Shown: positions 7,774-15,268 of the stretch, one piece after another
How positions within the stretch are numbered: position 1 is the stretch's first letter
Layout: the number at the start of each line of letters is the position of its first letter
Source: Deferribacterales bacterium UBA4806
GTDB lineage: Bacteria; Chrysiogenota; Deferribacteres; Deferribacterales; UBA228
Direction: 5' to 3'
DNA length: 28,910 nt
Assembly (NCBI GenBank): GCA_002402635.1
Contig: DHGE01000170.1
Span: 1 to 28,910, forward strand
Position numbers and translations under genes: made by a program
The notes under the pieces: model-generated
The model's database searches: none
Told to the model about the DNA's origin: nothing
What the model saw: only the letters and a program-made list of their open reading frames with translations

Positions 7774-9055
7774 TAGGATATATAGAAAAATTAAGGGATT
7801 CAGAGATATTTTTGGTGATGAAATTTACTACTGGCATATTGTAGAAGATAAATTTAAAAAAATTTTCAGTTTATATGGATATGAAGAGGTTAAACTGCCT
7901 GTCATTGAAAGAGTAGAGGTTTTTAAAAAAGGACTTGGCGATACGTCAGATATTGTTGATAAAGAAATGTTTTCATTTATAGATAAAGATAATAAAACAG
8001 TAGTATTAAGGCCAGAAGGAACAGCTTCAGTTGCTAGATTTTATATAGAAAATGGTCTTTTTAATGATAATAAAGTAGATAAGTTTTATTATTATGGGCC
8101 AATGTTTAGGAGAGAGAATCCTCAAAAAGGTAGATTTAGGCAGTTTTATCAGGTAGGCGTGGAGGCAATAGGTAGTTCATCCGCACTTTTAGACAGTGAA
8201 GTTATAAAATTGTTTAGTGATTTTTTTGACAGTTTTAATACAAAACTAGATATCCGCTTAGAAATTAATTCAATTGGTTGTCAGATGTGTAGACAATCTT
8301 ATATAGTTGCTCTATCAGATTATCTAAAGGAAGAGTCAAATAATTTATGTGAAAATTGTAATAACAAATTACAATCAAATCCACTTAGGGTTTTAGATTG
8401 TAAAAATATAAGGTGCAGGGATGCTTTAGAAAATGCTCCAAAAATAGATAAATTTCTATGTGGTGAATGTAAAAATCACTTTCAAAAAGTAAAAGACTAT
8501 TTAAATAGGTTTAACATAAATTTTCTAGTTAACCTGAAATTAGTTAGGGGCTTAGATTATTACATGCGAACAGCTTTCGAAATGATAACAGATCATTTTG
8601 GTCCAGCTCTTGCAATAGGTGCTGGTGGAAGGTATGATGGGTTAATAAAACAGCTTGGTGGACCTGATGTGCCTGGTATTGGATTCGCAATAGGTATAGA
8701 TAGATTAGTTACTTTGTTGAAAGAGGTGAAAGAAATTTCAGGAGAGCTGAAATTTTTTATAGCTTATCAAAATAGCAATCAAATAGATAGTGTTATATGT
8801 CTATTAAAAGAACTTAGAGAAAATTATTTAAACACAATTACAGATTTTGATGGTAAAAATTTAAAAAATCAATTAAAGATGGCAAATAAATATTCTGTAG
8901 ATTACGTTATAATATTAGGAGATGATGAAATAAAAGGACAATATGTTACCATTAAAAATATGAAAAATGGAGAGCAGTATAAATTTAGCAGAGAGAATGT
9001 TGCTATCGTTATAAAGAATAAATTTATAAACGGAGGCGTGAATTGCTTTCAATGA
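7766..9055 (+). CDS. hisS: Histidyl-tRNA synthetase
   Basis: A class II synthetase that charges tRNA-His. The length of 429 residues is standard. Seen in order: KGFRDIFGDE at the N-terminus; motif 1 region YGYEEVKLPVIE; TVVLRPEGTASVAR; motif 2 MFRRENPQKGRFRQFYQVG; a cysteine-rich insertion around 170-235 with several CxxC pairs; the HisRS signature LVRGLDYYMRTAFE; motif 3 GIGFAIGIDRL. The C-terminal anticodon-binding domain starts near 330. The insertion contains CQMC, CENC and CGEC, a possible metal site. The start overlaps the preceding gene by 8 bases and the stop overlaps the aspS start region. Confidence 0.97.
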   Translation: MNNRIYRKIKGFRDIFGDEIYYWHIVEDKFKKIFSLYGYEEVKLPVIERVEVFKKGLGDTSDIVDKEMFSFIDKDNKTVVLRPEGTASVARFYIENGLFNDNKVDKFYYYGPMFRRENPQKGRFRQFYQVGVEAIGSSSALLDSEVIKLFSDFFDSFNTKLDIRLEINSIGCQMCRQSYIVALSDYLKEESNNLCENCNNKLQSNPLRVLDCKNIRCRDALENAPKIDKFLCGECKNHFQKVKDYLNRFNINFLVNLKLVRGLDYYMRTAFEMITDHFGPALAIGAGGRYDGLIKQLGGPDVPGIGFAIGIDRLVTLLKEVKEISGELKFFIAYQNSNQIDSVICLLKELRENYLNTITDFDGKNLKNQLKMANKYSVDYVIILGDDEIKGQYVTIKNMKNGEQYKFSRENVAIVIKNKFINGGVNCFQ

Positions 9056-10818
9056 TGGGAGATTGGAAAAGAACAAGCTATTGTGGGGTTGTTGATGAAA
9101 CATTCTTAGGTAAGGAAGTTATCGTAATGGGTTGGGTATATAGACGAAGGGATCATGGGGGGATAATATTTTTAGATTTGAGAGATAGAGAAGGTATTCT
9201 TCAAATAGTTATCAATCCTGAAGATAAGGAAAATTTTTTATTGGCTCAGAGTGTAAGAAGTGAATATATAGTAGCAGTTAAAGGTATAGTTAGTAAAAGA
9301 CCAGGTGGTACCGAAAATCCTAAATTAAAGTCAGGTTTTGTAGAAGTAATCACCAAGGAATTGAAAATACTTAACGATGCAATGGCCTTACCTTTTCAAT
9401 TAGATGAATATTCAGATGTTGGTGAAGAAAGCAGACTGAAGTATAGATACTTAGATTTAAGACGTAGTAAATTGCAAAGGAATTTAATATTGAGAGATAA
9501 AATAATATATTCTATAAGGGAATTTTTACATGCTAACGGATTTATCGATGTAGAAACACCATTTCTTGCAAAAAGTACTCCTGAAGGAGCACGTGATTAT
9601 TTAGTTCCCAGTAGAGTAAATCCAGGAAAATTTTATGCATTGCCTCAATCTCCTCAGATTTTTAAACAACTTTTGATGGTGGCTGGCTTTGATAAATATT
9701 ATCAAATAGTGAGATGCTTTAGAGACGAAGACTTAAGAGCTGATAGACAACCTGAATTTACTCAACTCGATATGGAAATGTCTTTTATTGATAGAGAGGA
9801 TCTCTTAAATTTACTAGAGAAAATGTTTAAAAAGGTATTAAAAGAAGTTCTGGGAATGGATATTGAGATTCCAATCAATAGAATAACATATGACGAAGCA
9901 ATAGACAAATATGGTACAGATGCTCCCGATGTGAGATTTGGGATGCACTTAAAATCAATAGAGATGTTAGTAAAGAATACTAGTTATAATATCTTTGAAG
10001 AAGCCATACAGCATAATGGTGTTATTAGAGGAATTAAGTTAGAAGGGGCTTCGCATTTTTCTAGAAAAGATCTAGATAGTATTAATAGTTTTGTACAATC
10101 AATGGGGTCTAAAGGTATAAGCTACATTAGAGTTGGCGACGAAAGCAATTTGTCTTCTTTAAGTAAATATTTAGGTAATGATAAAATCAATGAAATTGTT
10201 CACTACTTTGAAGGTAAATCTGGGGATATAATTTTTATTATGGCGGGAGACAAGAATATTGTTAACTTAGCACTTGCTAAAACAAGGGTGATGCTTGCAA
10301 AAAAAATGAATTTAATTAAAGATAATAGCTATGCCTTTACTTGGGTAGTAGATTTTCCATTATTTGAGTGGAATAAAGATGAGAAAAGATATGATGCGAT
10401 GCATCATCCCTTTACTTCCCCACGAGACGAGGATATAAAATATTTTGATGAAGACCCTTTAAAGATAAAAGCAAAGGCCTATGACTTAGTGTTAAATGGC
10501 CAGGAAATAGGTGGGGGGAGTATCAGAATCCATAGAAGCGACATACAGAGCAAAATGTTTAAAACATTAGGTTTGACAGAAGATCAAATTCAAAGAAAAT
10601 TTGGTTTTTTTGTAGAAGCATTGAAATATGGGACACCACCACATGGCGGTATAGCCTTTGGAATAGATAGAATTATTTCTATATTTACAAATTCAGATTC
10701 CATTAGAGATGTTATTGCTTTCCCTAAAACACAAAAGGCAGTTTGTTTAATGACAGATGCTCCATCTGAAGTTGATGAAAAACAATTAAAGGAATTATGT
10801 ATTAAAATTGATTTATGA
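9043..10818 (+). CDS. aspS: Aspartyl-tRNA synthetase, bacterial type, probably non-discriminating
   Basis: A class II synthetase of 591 residues. The N-terminal OB-fold anticodon domain contains WVYRRRDHGGIIFLDLRDRE (31-50). Motif 2 is FRDEDLRADRQPEFTQLDME, a bacterial GAD insertion lies around 290-400, and motif 3 is GGIAFGIDRI. His38 in RRRDHGG and Gly89 in RPGGTENP match the residues linked to relaxed tRNA-Asn recognition in Pseudomonas AspRS; discriminating enzymes have Leu and Lys. It may therefore also load Asp on tRNA-Asn for GatCAB. GGAGG (9032-9036) is 6 bases from the TTG at 9043 but 15 from the ATG at 9052, which favours TTG; the ATG codons at 9052 and 9055 are alternatives. Confidence 0.96.
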   Translation: MLSMMGDWKRTSYCGVVDETFLGKEVIVMGWVYRRRDHGGIIFLDLRDREGILQIVINPEDKENFLLAQSVRSEYIVAVKGIVSKRPGGTENPKLKSGFVEVITKELKILNDAMALPFQLDEYSDVGEESRLKYRYLDLRRSKLQRNLILRDKIIYSIREFLHANGFIDVETPFLAKSTPEGARDYLVPSRVNPGKFYALPQSPQIFKQLLMVAGFDKYYQIVRCFRDEDLRADRQPEFTQLDMEMSFIDREDLLNLLEKMFKKVLKEVLGMDIEIPINRITYDEAIDKYGTDAPDVRFGMHLKSIEMLVKNTSYNIFEEAIQHNGVIRGIKLEGASHFSRKDLDSINSFVQSMGSKGISYIRVGDESNLSSLSKYLGNDKINEIVHYFEGKSGDIIFIMAGDKNIVNLALAKTRVMLAKKMNLIKDNSYAFTWVVDFPLFEWNKDEKRYDAMHHPFTSPRDEDIKYFDEDPLKIKAKAYDLVLNGQEIGGGSIRIHRSDIQSKMFKTLGLTEDQIQRKFGFFVEALKYGTPPHGGIAFGIDRIISIFTNSDSIRDVIAFPKTQKAVCLMTDAPSEVDEKQLKELCIKIDL

Positions 10819-10825
10819 AGTTTTC

Positions 10826-10854
10826 TTGACTATTGTAAAAAGATTTACTAATAT
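10826..10854 (+). promoter_or_regulatory. Putative sigma-70-type promoter for the LysM lipoprotein gene
   Basis: TTGACT (10826-10831) and TAATAT (10849-10854) are separated by 17 bases, right after the aspS stop. Two perfect TATAAT hexamers lie further down (10860-10865 and 10877-10882), but neither has a well-spaced -35 element, so the exact start of transcription is open. Confidence 0.5.
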
Positions 10855-10912
10855 TATTGTATAATTTATGTGGTTGTATAATATAGGTAGTTAATAAATC
10901 AGGAGGTTAGAA

Positions 10913-11794
10913 ATGGGGAAAACACTTAAGTTTTTAGTAGTAGCATTTGTCGTTTCAGGTTTTATTTTTGCATGTGCCAGAGCACCTATTGAAGAATTTG
11001 CAGATGCAAAAGCAGCTTTAGATGCTGCAAGGCAAGCAGGGGCTGATTCATGCGCCAAAAGGGAATTCATGGAAGCTGAAAAAGCTTACAAAGAAGCTGA
11101 AAGTTTGTTGAAGGAATCGAAGGTTTGTTCTCCAAATCCAGTAACTAAAAGTGTTGCTGACTCAATGGAGGGAGTAAAATCTCCAAATGGTGAAAAAGAG
11201 TGCATACCTCAAGATGAGCTTTATAAACAAGTTAGGGCTAAACTTGTTTATGCACAAGGCAAAGCAGAAGAGGCTAAAAGTATTGCAGGCAATGCTGGTA
11301 GGCTTTGTGAAGGGCTTCGTAGCAAACTCTCTGAAATAAATGATGAGATTTTGTCGATCAAAGGCGATCTTGTTAATGCTGGTAGAGTTAGAGAGCTCAA
11401 TATGCTGATGGAGAAATACAACGAAGTAGAAGGTTATTTAACAGGTTGTGATTGCAGAGAAGGACAAGCTGCAATGAATGAACTTGTTGCAATGTTAAAC
11501 AGAGTTAAAGAAAGTCTTGCTGTTGCAGTTGTTGAAAAACCTGCAACTGGGAAAACAAAGGATTATACAGTCAGAAGAGGTGATTGTTTGTGGAGAATTT
11601 CTGAAAAAGAATATTTAAATCCATTTATGTGGCCATTAATTTACTGGGCAAACAAAGGACAGATAAAAGATCCTGATTTAATATTCCCAGGACAAGTATT
11701 TAAAATTAAACAAGACTATAGTGCGCAAGAAAAGAATAAGGCTATTAGACATTCAAAGACAAGAGGTCCATGGTCCTTATTTGATGGTAAGTAA
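10913..11794 (+). CDS. Cys-rich LysM-domain lipoprotein
   Basis: A 293-residue exported lipoprotein. The N-terminus is a type II signal peptide: MGKTLK, a hydrophobic stretch, and the lipobox IFAC with Cys21 as the lipidated residue. The mature part starts with an Ala-rich helical region (about 27-65; FADAKAALDAARQAGAD) like the DUF4398 helical repeats. A long helical middle follows. A LysM domain lies near 218-266 (YTVRRGDCLWRIS to DPDLIFPGQVFKI), expected to bind peptidoglycan. Seven further cysteines (47, 72, 97, 132, 179, 181, 225) are in the mature part and could form disulfides in the periplasm. AGGAGG (10901-10906) precedes the ATG. It has its own promoter and terminator, and it is probably an abundant envelope protein. 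Confidence 0.88.
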   Translation: MGKTLKFLVVAFVVSGFIFACARAPIEEFADAKAALDAARQAGADSCAKREFMEAEKAYKEAESLLKESKVCSPNPVTKSVADSMEGVKSPNGEKECIPQDELYKQVRAKLVYAQGKAEEAKSIAGNAGRLCEGLRSKLSEINDEILSIKGDLVNAGRVRELNMLMEKYNEVEGYLTGCDCREGQAAMNELVAMLNRVKESLAVAVVEKPATGKTKDYTVRRGDCLWRISEKEYLNPFMWPLIYWANKGQIKDPDLIFPGQVFKIKQDYSAQEKNKAIRHSKTRGPWSLFDGK

Positions 11795-11819
11795 AAATTA
11801 TAGTTTCTAGAGATATTTT

Positions 11820-11850
11820 AGGGGCCTCTATTTTTAGAGGCCCCTTTTAT
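11820..11850 (+). terminator. Rho-independent terminator of the LysM lipoprotein gene
   Basis: The 10-base stem GGGGCCTCTA (11821-11830) pairs with TAGAGGCCCC (11835-11844) across a four-base TTTT loop. One more A-T pair flanks it. TTTTATTTTA follows the stem. It lies 26 bases after the stop codon and is by far the clearest terminator in the window. Confidence 0.93.
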
Positions 11851-11901
11851 TTTATTAGTTATTACCATGAAATATTTACAATCTAATTTTATAATTTTAT
11901 A

Positions 11902-12400
11902 ATGAAAAATATAAAGCTAAATAGTAATAAAGTGGTAAAAATATTATATTATCAAAAAAAATTGAATGAAAAAACAAGCCTTATTGATATTACTTATACT
12001 GCAATTAAGGCATGCTGTGAACTTGTAAATGTCACCTTTCGGTGCCATTTTATTACTTGACAGTACGTAAAAATATATGGAAGTTAAGGAGATTTACAAT
12101 CTTTCAGTAAGTGCAAAAGACTTTAAATGGGAAGTAGGGAAGTTTCATCAGTATTGTTTTTCTGATTATTTAATTATTGAAGATGTTTTAAATGAAGCAA
12201 CAGCTGATAAAGAATATGTACAACAATTTACTATAAATTCTGGTTTGATATTTTCCTTAAAGGTTGATAATGATATTAATGGTTCCATCCAGGCTTATAA
12301 TAAAAAATCATATGATACAGCTGATGTTGCCATATTGCGGTTGTTTTCACCTTATATAATTAATTGTTTTATAAAGAATAAGTCTTTGGCTTCGGAATAG
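11902..12400 (+). pseudogene. GAF-domain protein gene broken by a frameshift and a nonsense codon
   Basis: Two open frames join into one GAF domain. From ATG 11902 the first frame reads LNEKTSLIDITYTAIKACCE and stops at 12058-12060. Removing one T from the TTT at 12037-12039 restores VTFGAILLLDST in the next frame. An in-frame TAA (12068-12070) then interrupts that frame. After it, VKEIYNLSVSAKDFKWEVG, LIIEDVLNEATAD and VDNDINGSIQAYNKKSYDTAD continue to the stop at 12398-12400. The order (helix, AILLLD strand, IYNLS strand, IEDVL, ING core, final helix) is that of ligand-binding GAF domains. The C-terminal 107 codons from ATG 12077 could still be read, but no ribosome-binding site precedes them. 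No output domain follows, so the gene may have been a single-domain sensor or have lost the rest. Confidence 0.8.
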
Positions 12401-12411
12401 TTTATAAAAAT

Positions 12412-13419
12412 ATGATTGTAAGAGTAATTATTTTTATATTTTTTTTAATGTATGCAACGGGTTATACATTTCAAATATCTGGATATGACGGAGAATATGG
12501 TCTTAATTATACTAAATTTAAAGAATTATTTATTAAAAAATATTCAAAAAGTGTGGCAGAATTAACTAAAACTATAATTGTTGACTGTGATGTTAATTTT
12601 AATGGTATTGAGAGCGCAGGTAACTTTATAAATAGGCGTATTTATATTAATAAAGATGATTTCCCTGATAATGATTTTGATGATGACAAAGATGGATTTA
12701 TAAATAATACCTATGGCTTAAATCTTATTTCTAACAATAATGATCCTTTTTCTATTTTTACAGATCTTTATAGTGACAATTTAAATGATGGCTTCCATGA
12801 GGAAAATAAACATGGCTTTTATATGTTGCAGATTGTTGATAAAATTACAATAAGCCCTTTAGTAAAAATCTATCCAATAAGTGTTAATACAGTAGAAGAC
12901 TTTGCAAGGGCAGTTGACTGGGTTGTTAATGAAAAATCAAAAGGGGTTAATATAAAAATAGTTAATTTACCAGCCACTTCTTTTTTGAAATTGCATTTGT
13001 ATAATAATAAATTAGTATTTAATGAAATAAAAAGGTATGTCAAAAAGCTTGATGATGCAGGAATGATTTTAGTTGTTGGAGCCGGTAATCACCCACCTGT
13101 CGATTCAAATCCCTTTGCACTTATTGGTTTAAAGAATGTTTTATCTGTAGCTGTGCATGACAGAAATGGAAATGTAATATATAAGCATGATAAAAGGTAT
13201 GTTGATTTTACTGTACCAGCAGTTTTTGGCCTTGGCACCTCAGAGGGCTCATCAATAGCGTCTGCTATTATAGCCACATATTACTCAATTAGAGGAAATG
13301 TAAGTTATCAACGTATGTTAGATTTTATTAAAGCTTCAATAAAAAAAGATAAGAACTTTAATGAATTTACAAAGTTTGGTGGTTTTTTGCAGTACAACGA
13401 AAATATTTTATCGTATTGA
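12412..13419 (+). CDS. Divergent subtilisin-like (S8 family) serine peptidase, exported
   Basis: A 335-residue protein with an N-terminal hydrophobic segment (about 3-17) that looks like a signal peptide. The rest follows the subtilase plan: an IIVDCDV strand with Asp58 where IDTG is usual; DDDKDGFINNTYGLNL (90-105), like the DDDGNGYVDDIYGWN segment of many S8 enzymes; KHGF with His134 in place of HGTH; LVVGAGN with the oxyanion Asn226; VDFTVPA; and GSSIASA with Ser281 in place of GTSMATP. All four key residues are kept, so it may be active, but the motif surroundings are altered. No separate propeptide domain is evident. Its substrate is unknown. It lies directly after the broken GAF gene and lacks a good ribosome-binding site. 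Confidence 0.75.
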   Translation: MIVRVIIFIFFLMYATGYTFQISGYDGEYGLNYTKFKELFIKKYSKSVAELTKTIIVDCDVNFNGIESAGNFINRRIYINKDDFPDNDFDDDKDGFINNTYGLNLISNNNDPFSIFTDLYSDNLNDGFHEENKHGFYMLQIVDKITISPLVKIYPISVNTVEDFARAVDWVVNEKSKGVNIKIVNLPATSFLKLHLYNNKLVFNEIKRYVKKLDDAGMILVVGAGNHPPVDSNPFALIGLKNVLSVAVHDRNGNVIYKHDKRYVDFTVPAVFGLGTSEGSSIASAIIATYYSIRGNVSYQRMLDFIKASIKKDKNFNEFTKFGGFLQYNENILSY

Positions 13420-13428
13420 AATTTTCTT

Positions 13429-13457
13429 TTGCAATTGTTTTTAATTCAATGTAAACT
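13429..13457 (+). promoter_or_regulatory. Possible promoter for the AGCS symporter gene
   Basis: TTGCAA (13429-13434) and TAAACT (13452-13457) are 17 bases apart, each matching four of six consensus positions. In such AT-rich DNA this is weak evidence. Confidence 0.3.
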
Positions 13458-13495
13458 CAATAATTTAAAATACAATTTTATTTTAAGGAGTAAAA

Positions 13496-14830
13496 ATGGA
13501 TCTAAATGTATTTATAAGCAATGTCTCTAATATTGTATGGGGCCCTATACTGCTTGTGTTATTAATAGGTACAGGAATCTGGATGTCATCTATACTTGGT
13601 TTTATTCAGGTCAGATATTTTTTAAAGGCTTTGAAGTTAGTTTTTACTGGAAGGAAAGGTGGAGGAGAAGGTGATATTACGCCTTTTCAGGCTTTATCAA
13701 CAGAGCTTGCTGGTACAGTAGGTACTGGTAATATTGCAGGGGTTGCAACAGCAATAGCCTCTGGTGGACCTGGTGCCATTTTCTGGATGTGGCTATCAGC
13801 TTTTTTTGGAATGGCTACAAAATTTTCTGAATCTGTTCTTGCAATAAAGTATAGAGAAAGAAATATTTATGGTTTATACAGTGGTGGACCCATGTATTAT
13901 ATTTCCAAAGGTTTGGGACTTAAATGGTTGGGAATGCTATTTGCCTTTTTTGGATTTGTTGCTTCCTTTGGTATAGGGTGCATGGCGCAAAGCCATTCCG
14001 TATCAGTTGCCTTACAAAACTCTTTTGGACTGCATGTTGGTGTAACAGGTATTCTTCTTATGGCCTTTACAGCATTTGTTATAATTGGTGGTATTAAAAG
14101 AATAGCTTTAATAACGGAAAGACTTGTTCCATTTATGTGTGTTTTATATTTTTTATCAGCTTTGATTATAATTATCGTAAATTACGATAAAATAATTCAT
14201 GTATTTTACCTTATTATTTACTCGGCCTTTAATCCAACTGCAGCAATAGGCGGATTTGCAGGGGCAGCAGTTAGAGATGCTATGAGGTTTGGAGTGGCAA
14301 GAGGGATTTTTTCTAATGAGGCAGGTTTGGGCTCAACACCTATTGCACACGCTGCTGCGATGACTGATAATTCTGTTAAACAGGGCCTTATATCAATGAC
14401 TGGTGTGTTTTTTGATACAATTGTAATTTGTTCCATGACAGCCTTCTGCATATTATTAACAGATTCTTGGCACTCTGGGCTATCAACCACAGCCTTAACA
14501 AACGCTTCCTTTGCGTCAGTATATGGATATCTTGGCCCTTCAATAGTATCTATAAGTTTAATTTTTTTCGCATATTCTACTATACTTGGCTGGTCATATT
14601 ATGGCGTTCAATGTACAAGATTTTTATTGGGAGACAGATTTGTAGTGTTTTATAAAATTATATTCTGTATAGCCGTTTTCTATGGAGCTTTAAGAGAGAC
14701 AGAAGTTGTTTGGGCACTCTCTGATATATTTAATGGCTTAATGGCCTTTCCAAATCTTGTTGCTGTATTAGCTTTGTCAATTGTTGTGAGGAAAACATTT
14801 AGAGAGAACATTAAAAAGATAGAATTATAA
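13496..14830 (+). CDS. Sodium:alanine/glycine symporter family protein (AGCS)
   Basis: A 444-residue inner-membrane protein with about ten hydrophobic segments. It belongs to the AGCS family (AlsT/DagA-like), which imports alanine, glycine or glutamine with sodium. Signatures are ALSTELAGTVGTGNIAGVAT (about 64-83), GGPGAIFWMWLSAFFGMATK, YSGGPMYYI and FSNEAGLGSTPIAHAAA. The substrate cannot be told from sequence. AAGGAG (13485-13490) precedes the ATG. It appears monocistronic and ends 18 bases from the convergent cdd gene. Confidence 0.95.
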   Translation: MDLNVFISNVSNIVWGPILLVLLIGTGIWMSSILGFIQVRYFLKALKLVFTGRKGGGEGDITPFQALSTELAGTVGTGNIAGVATAIASGGPGAIFWMWLSAFFGMATKFSESVLAIKYRERNIYGLYSGGPMYYISKGLGLKWLGMLFAFFGFVASFGIGCMAQSHSVSVALQNSFGLHVGVTGILLMAFTAFVIIGGIKRIALITERLVPFMCVLYFLSALIIIIVNYDKIIHVFYLIIYSAFNPTAAIGGFAGAAVRDAMRFGVARGIFSNEAGLGSTPIAHAAAMTDNSVKQGLISMTGVFFDTIVICSMTAFCILLTDSWHSGLSTTALTNASFASVYGYLGPSIVSISLIFFAYSTILGWSYYGVQCTRFLLGDRFVVFYKIIFCIAVFYGALRETEVVWALSDIFNGLMAFPNLVAVLALSIVVRKTFRENIKKIEL

Positions 14831-14848
14831 CAGTATTTACCATGGGTT

Positions 14849-15244
14849 TTAAAATTTTAAAAATGGTTGTGGGAAAAGTTCTTTAAAGGTTAAGAATTTG
14901 TTTGTAAGGTTGATATTTGTTAATATTATAGTAGTTGCGTCAGTGCAAAAGTTACTTAAAAATTGTCTGCATATTCCACAGGGTGATGGATCCTTTGCAT
15001 ATACTAGTATATGTGTTATAAGTGTCTTGCCTTCCTCTGATATGGCTTTGCATATGGCGACTCTTTCAGCACATATTGTAGCTCCAAAGGATGAGTTTTC
15101 TATATTACAACCTGAGTAATAATTGTTCTTTTCAGTAAGTAGAGCTGCTCCAACAAAATAATGTGAATATGGTGCATAAGCTTTATCTCTAGCATCCTTT
15201 GCCATATTGATAAGCTTATCTAGAATAACATTATTAATATCCAT
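14849..15244 (-). CDS. cdd: Cytidine deaminase
   Basis: Cdd hydrolyses cytidine and deoxycytidine to uridine and deoxyuridine. It is 131 residues, the size of the homotetrameric type. YAPYSHYFVGAAL (23-35) binds substrate. CAERVA holds Cys58 (zinc ligand) and Glu60 (proton shuttle), and PCGICRQ holds zinc ligands Cys89 and Cys92. It is the last gene of the nucleoside operon, 24 bases after the transporter, and its product feeds the pyrimidine-nucleoside phosphorylase encoded two genes upstream in the operon. Confidence 0.96.
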   Translation of the reverse strand: MDINNVILDKLINMAKDARDKAYAPYSHYFVGAALLTEKNNYYSGCNIENSSFGATICAERVAICKAISEEGKTLITHILVYAKDPSPCGICRQFLSNFCTDATTIILTNINLTNKFLTFKELFPQPFLKF

Positions 15245-15268
15245 GTTCTTTACCTCTTAGAATTTTGC

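Noticed and set aside
11902..12400. Programmed frameshift joining the two GAF halves
   Set aside because: The TTT run is too short for a typical slippery site and a second in-frame stop follows, so decay explains it better.
14218..14490. Long open frame on the minus strand inside the AGCS gene, and similar antisense frames in other genes
   Set aside because: They lie opposite well-conserved genes, have no ribosome-binding sites and no family resemblance.
14839..14867. Shared two-way terminator between the symporter gene and cdd (ACCAT...ATGGT with a TTTTAAAA repeat inside)
   Set aside because: The stem is almost only A-T, has a GGG bulge and overlaps the cdd end; not convincing as a terminator.
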